The position numbers and the translations under genes were made by a program. A stretch of 33,562 nt of DNA. It comes from an uncultured Myxococcales bacterium. Lineage in GTDB: Bacteria; Myxococcota_A; Polyangia; Polyangiales; Polyangiaceae. The notes beneath the pieces are model-generated. The model did no database searches. It saw only the letters and a program-made list of their open reading frames with translations, and had not been told where the DNA came from. Shown piece by piece: positions 18,392 to 26,143 of this stretch. The stretch covers positions 1 through 33,562 of the forward strand of contig CALFNG010000527.1 in assembly GCA_937902985.1 (NCBI GenBank), written 5' to 3'. Each line of letters starts with the position of its first letter. Position 1 is the stretch's first letter.

Positions 18392-20173
18392 GTGAACGAG
18401 TTTACGCGAACGGCCTCCCCGCTGCTAGGCGCTCTCGCTTTGGCGACGCCGGTTGCATTGGCGTTGTGGACCGGGGGGCCGACGGGGCTCGTGATCGGGT
18501 CGCTGCTGGCCGTCACAGGCTGCGGGCCACGGGCCTCGGGCGACGTCGACAGCGGCGGCGGTGGCGGTGGCGGCGGCGAGGGAACGCCCGACGAACTTCC
18601 TAGGGCGAGGGCTCTCGGCGAGGGCAAAGGCGAGCTTCCAGCGAGAGCGGAGGCCCTGGCGCTGGCGGAGTCGATCGAAGCGCACGCCCTCCGCGAGGGG
18701 ACGGGGGCCCGGGCCGCGACCCTCCACGGCGCCGCGGCGCGGCTCGTCGAACGCGTGTGGCGCGTCGAGGGCCGGGACCGCGACGCCAACGAGGCCCTCG
18801 ATCTCTATCGAGCCGCATCGCGCGACCCGGAGGCGCCCGGAGCTTGCGAAGCTGCCCTGGCGGGCGCGCGTCTCGCAGGCGATGCCGCGCACGACGCCGC
18901 CGTCACTTACACTGAGCTTTACCGCGCACAGCGTCGCTTCGCGCCGCTCCACGACGCGCCTGCCAACGATGCCGCTCCCTGGCTCGACGACCCGCGGCAC
19001 ACCTGCCGCGGCGACCTCGAAGACGCTCTCGTCGAGCTCATCGCGTTCCGCCCGCCTCAACACGTCCTCGACGCCATCGAGGCCGGGCTGGCAGGCGCGG
19101 GGATGCGCCCGCTTGGCGGAGCTTCTCCCGCCTCGTCGACGCAGGTTCCCGACAGACCGCCCCAGATCGTGCGCATCGAGTCGTGGCCGGGTCGGGACGC
19201 GGCGCGGATCGTGGTCGTTCTCGATCGGCCGGCCACGTACCGGATCGACGACGAAGTTCTCGGCGGCAGCGCGTCGGCCCGCACGTTCCTCGACCTCGAC
19301 GGCGTCGACGTGGGCGCCGCGCCGCGCGATACGCCCGGCCGCGGCGTCGTCTCACGCATTCGCGCCGACCCGACCAGCACGGGCTCGCGGATCTCGGTCG
19401 ACCTCGACGGCCGCGCGTTCCGCAGGGCGTTCGTCATGCGCGATCCCTACCGGATCGTCGTCGACCTGGCGCACCACCCGCCCGGAGTCACCGGCCGGAG
19501 CCCGCGGGCCGTCACGCGTCTCGTGCTCGATCCCGGACACGGCGGCAAGGACACGGGCGCGGTCGGCTCGGGCGGCCTCCGCGAGAAGGACGTGACCCTC
19601 GACATCGCGCGCCGGGCCGCGCCTATCTTGAGCGCGATGGGCATCGAGGTCGTCTTGACCCGCGACGACGACCGCTTCGTCTCGCTCGAAGAGCGCACCG
19701 CTCGCGCGAACGCCTTCGGGGCGGATCTGTTCGTGTCGATTCACTGCAACGCCAGCGAGCGCGGCGTGCGGCGGGGGGTCGAGACGTACGTCCTCGACAC
19801 GAGCCGCGACGAGCTGGCGACGCGGGTCGCGGCGCGCGAGAACGCGACCACCCAGGCCGCGACCGCCGAGCTCGCGTCGATCCTCGGCGACCTGCGCCTC
19901 GCAGACCAGTCGCAGCGGTCGACGCGCTTCGCGCAGCTCGTGGAGCGCACCGCGACCTCGGCCATCGGCGCGCGGTACGGTGATGCGGTCGACGGCGGCG
20001 TTCACACGGCCGGCTTTTACGTGCTCGTCGGGGCCGACATGCCGAGCGTCCTCCTCGAGACGAGCTACATCTCGAGCTCGCTCGAAGAGCAACGGCTGGG
20101 GAGCGACGAGTACCGGCAGCTCCTGGCCGACGCGATCGCGAACGCCGCCAAGGCCTACCGCGAGGGCCGCTGA
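18392..20173 (+). CDS. N-acetylmuramoyl-L-alanine amidase (AMIN + amidase_3), lipoprotein-like
   Basis: A 593-residue zinc amidase that would cut the amide between N-acetylmuramic acid and the stem peptide, for example at division septa. Starting at GTG 18392, a hydrophobic leader ends in Ala-Val-Thr-Gly-Cys44, so it is probably a lipoprotein. A poly-Gly tract follows (from about residue 55), then an alpha-helical region to about 240. An AMIN-like beta domain (about 257-366) would target it to septal peptidoglycan. The amidase_3 domain (373-593) keeps all expected zinc and catalytic residues: His383 in DPGHGG, Glu398, His451 in SIHCNA and Glu556 in LLETSYIS. The helical insert between lipobox and AMIN is longer than in E. 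coli AmiC. It is divergent from and directly adjoining the YbjN-like gene. Confidence 0.93.
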   Translation: MNEFTRTASPLLGALALATPVALALWTGGPTGLVIGSLLAVTGCGPRASGDVDSGGGGGGGGEGTPDELPRARALGEGKGELPARAEALALAESIEAHALREGTGARAATLHGAAARLVERVWRVEGRDRDANEALDLYRAASRDPEAPGACEAALAGARLAGDAAHDAAVTYTELYRAQRRFAPLHDAPANDAAPWLDDPRHTCRGDLEDALVELIAFRPPQHVLDAIEAGLAGAGMRPLGGASPASSTQVPDRPPQIVRIESWPGRDAARIVVVLDRPATYRIDDEVLGGSASARTFLDLDGVDVGAAPRDTPGRGVVSRIRADPTSTGSRISVDLDGRAFRRAFVMRDPYRIVVDLAHHPPGVTGRSPRAVTRLVLDPGHGGKDTGAVGSGGLREKDVTLDIARRAAPILSAMGIEVVLTRDDDRFVSLEERTARANAFGADLFVSIHCNASERGVRRGVETYVLDTSRDELATRVAARENATTQAATAELASILGDLRLADQSQRSTRFAQLVERTATSAIGARYGDAVDGGVHTAGFYVLVGADMPSVLLETSYISSSLEEQRLGSDEYRQLLADAIANAAKAYREGR

Positions 20174-20176
20174 CGA

Positions 20177-20190
20177 AGCCGTCCGCGGCT
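20177..20190. terminator. Hairpin in the convergent gap
   Basis: AGCCG-TCCG-CGGCT forms a 5-bp stem with a 4-nt loop inside the 24-nt gap between the converging amidase and methyltransferase genes. It could serve both strands. No T-tract is present, so intrinsic termination would be inefficient. Confidence 0.35.
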
Positions 20191-20197
20191 CGGGAGG

Positions 20198-20980
20198 CTA
20201 GAGGCGGAGCACCATCTGCCCCATGACGCAGGTCACGTGGGGAGCGCTCCGGTCGCCGGCAGCGACCGCCTCGAGCGCCGAGGCCATGGCGTCGATCTCC
20301 GCGGCGTCGAAGGCCGAGGCGGCGAACGGGTCGCGCCTCCAGGTGCCCACGTTGATGGCGTGGAGCCTCGCCATGACGCGCGCATCGAGCTCGATGCGCG
20401 TCCTGGCGAAGCGCTCGAGGGTCCACGACGTCTCGCCCGCGAGCTCCGGCAATCGCTCCCCGATGAACATGTTTTGGCCGTAGTGCGCGTGCATGGTACG
20501 CACGCGGGCGTAGTAGTCGGTGAACAGCGGATCTGGCGATTCGAGCGCGCAGTTGTCTTCGATGACGAAGACGGCGCCGGGCGCGGCCGCGGCGGCCGCC
20601 GCTTCGAGCACGGAGGCCGGAGACGCGAGGTGCGTGAAGAGGTAGCGCGCGTAGAAGACGTCGACCTCGGCCACCGGGTACGGCGACTCGGTGACATCGT
20701 GGACGGTGAACGTCAGCGGCGCATCGAACGCCGCTCGCGCCGCGGCGACGAGCCTCTCGGACGCGTCGAGGCCCCACGTTTCGCGCGCTCCGAGGGTGCC
20801 GTGCAGCAGCGCGGTCGTGTATCCGGGGCCCGAGCCGAGATCGACCGCGCGCGCGTTTGATGGACGCGCGGGCCGCACGCTCTCGAGGAACGCTGCGCTG
20901 CTCGGCTCGTACGCGCGAGCCAGGAGCACGAGGCGGTCGGCGGCCGCGTCGTTGTCGCCAAAAGTGTATCGATTCTTCAT
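20198..20980 (-). CDS. Class I SAM-dependent methyltransferase
   Basis: A 260-residue soluble protein with a Rossmann methyltransferase fold. Motif I is VDLGSGPGYTT (46-56). The acidic end of strand 2 (Trp-Gly-Leu-Asp-Ala-Ser-Glu) and a motif IV-like Asp-Val-Phe-Tyr-Ala-Arg-Tyr-Leu are visible. Small-molecule methyltransferases of this type carry the N-terminal Tyr-Thr-Phe-Gly-Asn/Asp-Asp...A..Rl..La..y.p sequence seen here. The substrate cannot be deduced, and no biosynthetic partner is adjacent. It begins with ATG at 20980, with 261 bp of apparently gene-free DNA upstream. Confidence 0.88.
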   Translation of the reverse strand: MKNRYTFGDNDAAADRLVLLARAYEPSSAAFLESVRPARPSNARAVDLGSGPGYTTALLHGTLGARETWGLDASERLVAAARAAFDAPLTFTVHDVTESPYPVAEVDVFYARYLFTHLASPASVLEAAAAAAAPGAVFVIEDNCALESPDPLFTDYYARVRTMHAHYGQNMFIGERLPELAGETSWTLERFARTRIELDARVMARLHAINVGTWRRDPFAASAFDAAEIDAMASALEAVAAGDRSAPHVTCVMGQMVLRL

Positions 20981-21021
20981 GATCGTGCGGCGGCGCGATG
21001 GGCCGCTCGACGACGATGCTC

Positions 21022-21054
21022 GGAGAGGGGCGACCCGGGGCCGCCTCTCCTTTT
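21022..21054 (+). terminator. Intrinsic-terminator-like hairpin on the plus strand
   Basis: GGAGAGG (21022-21028) pairs with CCTCTCC (21044-21050), closing a GC-rich 15-nt loop, and TTTT follows directly. The U-tract is on the plus strand, yet the flanking genes are both on the minus strand. It may stop antisense read-through from the amidase gene. On the minus strand it would be part of the methyltransferase leader. Confidence 0.45.
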
Positions 21055-21241
21055 CGATGTCTAGTACGACAGATGGGGTGAGGCGGGCTGTTCGACGTCC
21101 CTACGCCAACCGCCGGAGCGGGAGAGCGTGACTCCGTGTGACAGAGCGAGCCTCACGCGGCCAGCGTACACCAGGCGCGCGGCCGGTCGATACCCCGGAC
21201 GTTACGCTTCGACGAGCAAAGAGGCAGGCGAGGGCACGGCC

Positions 21242-22132
21242 TCAGCCCGGCGCGTCTTCGGGCGAGAAGCGGCCACTTCGCAGGACGTAGCGCGAGGGCC
21301 CCGCCACGCGGGCGACGCGGACGTCGTGCTCGGGATCCCCGGGCAGGACGATCGCGACGGTGTCGCCCGCCGGGTCGCGCTGCGTGACGGCCCGCGGGCA
21401 GATCGGGTCGAGGCACGACCGCGACGCGATGCCGACGGCGTCGGCCGTGCTGCGCGCCGCCGAGAGCACGAGCAACGTGCGGTGAGTCGGCGGAGCGAGG
21501 AGGAGCGCACCCGCCTGGTACCGCGCGAGCACGTCGGCCGGCGACGCCCAGAAGCTCGCGGTGGTCTCGTGATCGTCGTGCGCGCCGGTGACGTCGCCGG
21601 TCGACACGAAGAGAAAGAATCGCGTATCGAAGCGCCTCGATTCGGCGACGGGCGTGATCCACCGGGAAAGGGGATGGAGCGACGCGAGGTCGAGCTTCAG
21701 CCCTCGCGCCGCCAGGATCGGCCGGAGCGCCCCGGGGCTTCGCGCCATCTCGGCGCGCCAGGCGAGGAGCTCGGCGTGGGCCGGAGCGCCTCCCGCGACC
21801 GGCAAGATAGCCGCCTCCTCGAGAGCCTCGCGGCACGCCGCGATGGCGAGGCCTCGGAGCGTCGCCGGATCCGCCGCGATCGGCGCCCCCCGTTCGCCGG
21901 TCGTGTCGGACGCGATCGGCGTCGTCGTGCACGTCTCCCAGTCGGGCTCGAGGTCGCTCGGGTCGAGCTTTCCGCCGGGAAAGACGACCGCGCCGCCGAG
22001 GAAACCCGTCTTGTGGCGTTCGACGCAGAAGATCTCGATCCCTCCGCCTATCGCGCGCGCGTTACGCGCGACGATCAACGTGGCCGAGTCGCGCGGTGTG
22101 GGTCCCTGCCGGTTCAGATCGAGATCGAGCAT
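21242..22132 (-). CDS. NUDIX hydrolase, NUDT19/RP2-like with interrupted Nudix box
   Basis: A 296-residue protein starting at ATG 22132. Nudix enzymes hydrolyse nucleoside diphosphates linked to another moiety. The first half of the Nudix box is FPGGKLDPSD (51-60) and the second half, REALEEAAI, is at 101-109, so about 35 residues are inserted between the conserved Gly and the REUxEE core. Such an insertion is characteristic of the NUDT19/RP2 branch, whose characterised mammalian member cleaves coenzyme A esters. A C-terminal SRWITP...R.DTRFF segment also fits that branch. The last Gly of the box is Ala here. It is the final gene of the riboflavin/nusB operon, 14 nt after the M17 N-domain gene. 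A CoA or FAD/flavin-nucleotide substrate is a guess from family and context. Confidence 0.87.
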   Translation of the reverse strand: MLDLDLNRQGPTPRDSATLIVARNARAIGGGIEIFCVERHKTGFLGGAVVFPGGKLDPSDLEPDWETCTTTPIASDTTGERGAPIAADPATLRGLAIAACREALEEAAILPVAGGAPAHAELLAWRAEMARSPGALRPILAARGLKLDLASLHPLSRWITPVAESRRFDTRFFLFVSTGDVTGAHDDHETTASFWASPADVLARYQAGALLLAPPTHRTLLVLSAARSTADAVGIASRSCLDPICPRAVTQRDPAGDTVAIVLPGDPEHDVRVARVAGPSRYVLRSGRFSPEDAPG

Positions 22133-22146
22133 GTGCGGCGCGAATA

Positions 22147-22665
22147 CTACGCCGTTCGCACCCGCCGTCGCTCCTCGGCCGCCCGGAGCTCGGTGCGCTT
22201 CTGATCCGCCGCGGGTTCGACGATCCACCACGTGTCGTGCTCGGGCGAGGCGCCCACGCTCTCGAGCGTCAGCGTGATCGCGGGCTCCGGTTCCATCGCG
22301 CCGCTCGCACGCCCGGGTAGCTCGACGACGGCCCGGCGAATGCGCAGCCGCTCGAGCGCCGACGCGATGTGGAGGACCCCTTGCCGGAACCTGTCCTCAC
22401 CAAAGGCCGCGCGCTCGCCCAGCCCGACGACGAGCACCTTCTCGAACGGAACGTGCGGCTTGCCCGGCACGAGGAGCGCGTCGCCGAGCTCGCCGCGGAA
22501 GAACCCGGACCGGAGGAGCGCGCTGATCTGGCCGCCCAGCCGCCAGTCGAGGAGGCCGGCGAACCCGCGCACCGGGCGCTCGTCGCTCCAGATCGAGCAC
22601 GCGCAGAGCTCGACGTTCGCGCCGTCGAGCCGGCGCAGCTCGGGTTCTAGGAAGCGAAGATCCAT
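22147..22665 (-). CDS. Stand-alone leucyl aminopeptidase (M17) N-terminal domain protein
   Basis: A 172-residue soluble protein that resembles only the N-terminal, non-catalytic macro-like domain of M17 leucyl aminopeptidases. The signature is a Gly-Glu-Leu-Gly-Asp segment, then K.LVVGLG.R..F..D..R...... and a strand Arg-Ala-Val-Val-Glu-Leu-Pro-Gly. The zinc-binding catalytic domain with NTDAEGR is absent and there is no room for it downstream. An Arg/Glu-rich helix ends the protein. It sits between nusB (10 nt upstream) and the NUDIX gene (14 nt downstream), so it belongs to the operon. Macro-like folds can bind ADP-ribose or nucleotides, which would fit a NUDIX partner, but this is speculation. 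Confidence 0.75.
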   Translation of the reverse strand: MDLRFLEPELRRLDGANVELCACSIWSDERPVRGFAGLLDWRLGGQISALLRSGFFRGELGDALLVPGKPHVPFEKVLVVGLGERAAFGEDRFRQGVLHIASALERLRIRRAVVELPGRASGAMEPEPAITLTLESVGASPEHDTWWIVEPAADQKRTELRAAEERRRVRTA

Positions 22666-22675
22666 GGCGGGCGCC

Positions 22676-23107
<432 letters not shown>

Positions 23108-23108
23108 C

Positions 23109-23594
23109 TCAGAAACCAGCGTCAGCGAGCGCGCGCGAGAGCCCGACCATCTCGATCGCCGTGACGGCCGCGTCCCACCCCTTGTTGCCGGCCTTCGTGC
23201 CGGCCCGCTCGATCGCCTGTTCGATGGTCTCGGTGGTCAAGACGCCGAAGACGACGGGCACGTCGCTCGATTGCGCAGCGGCCGAGAGGCCCCCGGCGGC
23301 TTCGCCGGCGACGTAGTCGAAGTGCGGGGTCGCGCCGCGGATCACGGCCCCCAGCGCGATGACCGCGTCGACCTTCTTCGACGCGGCGAGCCGGCGGGCG
23401 ATGAAGGGCAGCTCCCACGCGCCGGGGACGCGGACCACCGTCACGCCGTCGCTCTGCGCGCCGTGCCGAGCGAGCGCGTCGAGGGCGCCTTCGACGAGGC
23501 GATCGACGATGAAGTGGTTGAAGCGGCTCGCGACGATCCCGAACCTCGCCCCTTTGGGCACCACGAGGCTGCCTTCGATCACGTGTGTTGTCAT
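23109..23594 (-). CDS. ribH: 6,7-dimethyl-8-ribityllumazine synthase
   Basis: A 161-residue enzyme that joins 3,4-dihydroxy-2-butanone 4-phosphate to 5-amino-6-ribitylamino-uracil, the penultimate riboflavin step. ATG 23594 (Met-Thr-Thr-His-Val) gives the usual length; an upstream in-frame start would add a charged non-conserved 20-residue tail. Conserved motifs are [23 protein letters not shown] with the substrate loop, [14 protein letters not shown] (catalytic His in the His-Phe-Asp triad), PVVFGVLT and AGNKGWDAA near the end. The icosahedral or pentameric state cannot be told from sequence. It lies downstream of ribBX with a gap of about 75 nt and one base before nusB. Confidence 0.97.
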   Translation of the reverse strand: MTTHVIEGSLVVPKGARFGIVASRFNHFIVDRLVEGALDALARHGAQSDGVTVVRVPGAWELPFIARRLAASKKVDAVIALGAVIRGATPHFDYVAGEAAGGLSAAAQSSDVPVVFGVLTTETIEQAIERAGTKAGNKGWDAAVTAIEMVGLSRALADAGF

Positions 23595-23669
23595 CGGTCG
23601 CTCATCTCGCTCATGCCGTTGCTCAGGCTGCTCGTCACGTTTCGCTCGTTCCACGCTCGCGCCACCGCT

Positions 23670-24839
23670 TCAGGTTCCCCTGGCCGTCGCCCCGGCCGAC
23701 TCCGGGGAGCGCAGCGGCACCCGCTCGACCACGTCGAGCCCGAACCCGTGGATGCCCGCCAGCTTACGCGGGTTGTTCGTCAAAAGCCGGATCTGATGGA
23801 GGCCGAGGTCGACCAGCACCTGCGCGCCCAGCCCGAACGCGCGAAGGGGCGGATCGGCCGACGGGAGCGACGGCGGCGCGTCGTTCGCCGCACGCCACGC
23901 GGCGAGCTCGGACCGCACGTCGCCGCGCGGCGCGATGTAGACGAGGGCGCCGTTCCCCGCGGCCTCGATCTGCGCGATGGCCTCGCGAAGGTGACGCCCG
24001 CCGTCGCGCGGCGTGGCGGCGAAGAGGTCGGCCACGATCGACCCCGTGTGCACGCGACACAGCGGCGGCGGACCGCCCTTGAGTGACCCCTTGACGAGCG
24101 CGACGAACTGCCGGTCGTCGATGGTGGTCTCGTAGACCATGGCGCCCCACTCGGTGCCCGTCTGGTCGAGCGTCATCACCGACTCCGACGTCCGGCGCAT
24201 CAGCCGCTCGGTGAAGAGCCGGTACTGGATCAGGTCTTCGATCGTCAAGATGCGAAGGCCGTGCTTTTGCGCGAACTGCTCGAGGTCAGGCATCCGGGCC
24301 ATCGAGCCGTCTTCGTTCATGATCTCGCAGATGACGCCCGCGGGGGTCAGGTCGGCGAGGCGCGCCAGATCGACGGAGCCCTCGGTCTGCCCGGTGCGAA
24401 CGAGGACGCCGCCCCTGCGCGCGCGGAGCGGGAACACGTGGCCGGGGGTGACGAGGTCTTCGGCGCGCGCTTCGGGGCTGGCGGCGACGCGGATCGTATG
24501 CGCGCGATCCGCGGCGCTGATGCCCGTGGTCACGCCCCGGCGGGCCTCGATGCTGACCGTGAACGCCGTGCCGAGCGAGGGACCGCTCCGGCCGGGAGGC
24601 TGCATCATCGGCAGCTTGATGCGATCGACCTGCTCCTCGTTCAGCGTCACGCAGATGAGCCCGCGGCCGTGTGTGGCCATGAAGTTGATCGCCTCGGGCG
24701 TCACGAACTGAGCGGCCATCGTGAGGTCGCCTTCGTTCTCGCGATCCTCGTCGTCTACGAGGATGATCATCTTGCCGGCCCGGACGTCGGCGATGGCGCC
24801 GGCGATGCGTTCGGTGAGTTTCGGATCGATCGTGCGCAC
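23670..24839 (-). CDS. ribBX: DHBP synthase fused to a degenerate GTP cyclohydrolase II-like domain (RibBX type)
   Basis: A 389-residue protein starting at GTG 24839; no ATG is available before Met24. Residues 1-205 are a full 3,4-dihydroxy-2-butanone 4-phosphate synthase with DDEDRENEGDL (29-39), THGRGLIC (56-63), RRGVTTGISAADRAHT (100-115) and GHVFPLRA. It converts ribulose 5-phosphate to the four-carbon riboflavin precursor. The C-terminal half resembles GTP cyclohydrolase II but lacks its chemistry: the three zinc cysteines of the Cys-X10-Cys-X-Cys site are Ser267, Arg278 and Gly280 here, and the arginine-rich QEGR.IG loop is gone. This matches the described RibBX variant, so the domain probably has no GTP cyclohydrolase activity. 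A separate RibA is needed elsewhere in the genome. It lies 8 nt downstream of ribE. Confidence 0.94.
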   Translation of the reverse strand: MRTIDPKLTERIAGAIADVRAGKMIILVDDEDRENEGDLTMAAQFVTPEAINFMATHGRGLICVTLNEEQVDRIKLPMMQPPGRSGPSLGTAFTVSIEARRGVTTGISAADRAHTIRVAASPEARAEDLVTPGHVFPLRARRGGVLVRTGQTEGSVDLARLADLTPAGVICEIMNEDGSMARMPDLEQFAQKHGLRILTIEDLIQYRLFTERLMRRTSESVMTLDQTGTEWGAMVYETTIDDRQFVALVKGSLKGGPPPLCRVHTGSIVADLFAATPRDGGRHLREAIAQIEAAGNGALVYIAPRGDVRSELAAWRAANDAPPSLPSADPPLRAFGLGAQVLVDLGLHQIRLLTNNPRKLAGIHGFGLDVVERVPLRSPESAGATARGT

Positions 24840-24847
24840 GGAGGGGC

Positions 24848-25465
24848 CTATTCTCGAGTCGACAGCAAGCGTGCAACGTAGCGCGCGATGAGGTCGACCT
24901 CCAGGTTGACGCGGCCGCCCGGCACCAGCGAGCCGAGCGTGGTCTTGCCGATCGTGTGGGGAATCAGCGTGACCTCGAAGACGTCGGCGCGGGCGGCGTT
25001 GACCGTCAGGCTCACGCCGTCGACCGCGATGGAGCCCTTCTCGGCGATGAACCTCGAGAGGTCCGCGGGGACGCGAAAGGCCATCCACACCGCGTCGCCC
25101 GCATCGCGCCGGTCGACCAGGGAGCCCACGCCGTCGACGTGGCCGGTCATCAGGTGACCCCCGAGCCGGTCGGCGGCTCGAAGAGCGCGCTCGAGATGAA
25201 CGCGGCTTCCCGCTTCGAGGCTGCCCAGGGTCGTTCGCGTGAGCGTCTCGGAGGTGGCGTCGATCTCGAAGCCGTCGCCCGTGATGGAGTCGACCGAAAG
25301 GCAAGCGCCGTTGACGGCGATCGACTCTCCGAGAACGAGCGGGCCGTCTTCGAAGTGTGCGCGAAGCGCCATACGCGCGCCGGTCAGGCTGGCTCCGGGG
25401 CCCTCGTCGCGCTTGGCCCGCACGGCAGCGACCGTTCCGGTGACGGCGACGAGGCCGGTGAACAT
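24848..25465 (-). CDS. ribE: Riboflavin synthase alpha chain
   Basis: A 205-residue enzyme that dismutates two 6,7-dimethyl-8-ribityllumazine molecules into riboflavin and a pyrimidine. ATG 25465 opens the hallmark Met-Phe-Thr-Gly-Leu-Val; an upstream in-frame start would extend into the divergent intergenic space. Two homologous lumazine-binding barrels follow: the first has GESIAVNGACLSV and the second begins near HLMTGHVDGVG with GSIAVDGVSLTV. The length is normal. As the first gene of the riboflavin operon it should mark the promoter, in the 81-bp gap shared with the divergent lipoprotein gene. That gap is too short for an FMN riboswitch and none is seen. This gene is named ribE in E. coli (ribC) and ribB in older Bacillus nomenclature. 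Confidence 0.96.
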   Translation of the reverse strand: MFTGLVAVTGTVAAVRAKRDEGPGASLTGARMALRAHFEDGPLVLGESIAVNGACLSVDSITGDGFEIDATSETLTRTTLGSLEAGSRVHLERALRAADRLGGHLMTGHVDGVGSLVDRRDAGDAVWMAFRVPADLSRFIAEKGSIAVDGVSLTVNAARADVFEVTLIPHTIGKTTLGSLVPGGRVNLEVDLIARYVARLLSTRE

Positions 25466-25546
25466 GGCGTTCGATGTAGTGACAAGGCCGCGCTCCGTCC
25501 AGACGGGCTTGCGAATCGATGGGGACCGTAGGACAATCAAGGGGCT

Positions 25547-26140
25547 GTGAGTTCGCTTCGTTCCGTGATGGTGGGTGGTGTCGGCCTGCTAGGAGCGGGC
25601 GTCATCGCTGGCGTTTGCTCCGCGTGCGGGCCGAGCTACCAGGCCGTTTACGAGTGCGACGTTCACTTCGAGCACTGCTACGCGCTCGACGAGAGCGGCG
25701 CGTCGGCCGACGCCAAGAAGGAGTGCTGGCGCGACTGGCTGCACGGTTACACCTACGGCCAGTCTCGCGATCGGGTCGAGTACGGCGGCACGCGTTACAG
25801 CCAGCTCTCGCTCGACCCGACGCTCCCGAGCGAAGACGTTCCGTCGACGACGACCAAGCGCATGTCGGCCGCCCCGGTGCCGACCAGTGCGTTCGCGCCG
25901 CCCCCGAACGTCAGCGAGAGCCACGTGGCGGGGAGCGTGGTGACCGTCAGCGCGCGCGCGCCGGGCGCCGACTGCGCCGACGCGTGCGCGCAGCGGTGGA
26001 CCACGTGCCGGTCGACCTGCAAGGGCGGCTCGTGCGACGGGTGCGACCACGCGTACCACGCTTGCGCGCCCGGCTGCTTCCGGGAAGAGGCGACGTTCAC
26101 GCCGCCATCCGCGCTGACGCCGCCGGGCGGCACGAAGTAA
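25547..26140 (+). CDS. Cys-rich putative lipoprotein
   Basis: A 197-residue exported protein of unknown function. GTG 25547 follows a purine-rich AAGGGG sequence. A hydrophobic leader (residues 8-23) ends in Val-Cys-Ser-Ala-Cys27; Cys at -3 makes the lipobox unusual, but export is clear. Two Cys pairs lie early in the mature chain (Cys38, Cys45 region), followed by a Ser/Thr/Pro linker. A compact C-terminal block has eight Cys in about 35 residues (Cys.. Asp-Ala-Cys, Thr-Cys-Arg-Ser-Thr-Cys, Ser-Cys-Asp-Gly-Cys, Cys-Ala-Pro-Gly-Cys), likely disulphide bonded. No named domain is recognised. It is divergent from ribE and converges on hemB with a 3-nt gap. Confidence 0.8.
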   Translation: MSSLRSVMVGGVGLLGAGVIAGVCSACGPSYQAVYECDVHFEHCYALDESGASADAKKECWRDWLHGYTYGQSRDRVEYGGTRYSQLSLDPTLPSEDVPSTTTKRMSAAPVPTSAFAPPPNVSESHVAGSVVTVSARAPGADCADACAQRWTTCRSTCKGGSCDGCDHAYHACAPGCFREEATFTPPSALTPPGGTK

Positions 26141-26143
26141 CGA

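Noticed and set aside
25466-25546. FMN riboswitch in front of the riboflavin operon
   Set aside because: The divergent gap is only 81 bp and lacks the conserved FMN aptamer words. Any riboswitch would have to overlap the lipoprotein gene.
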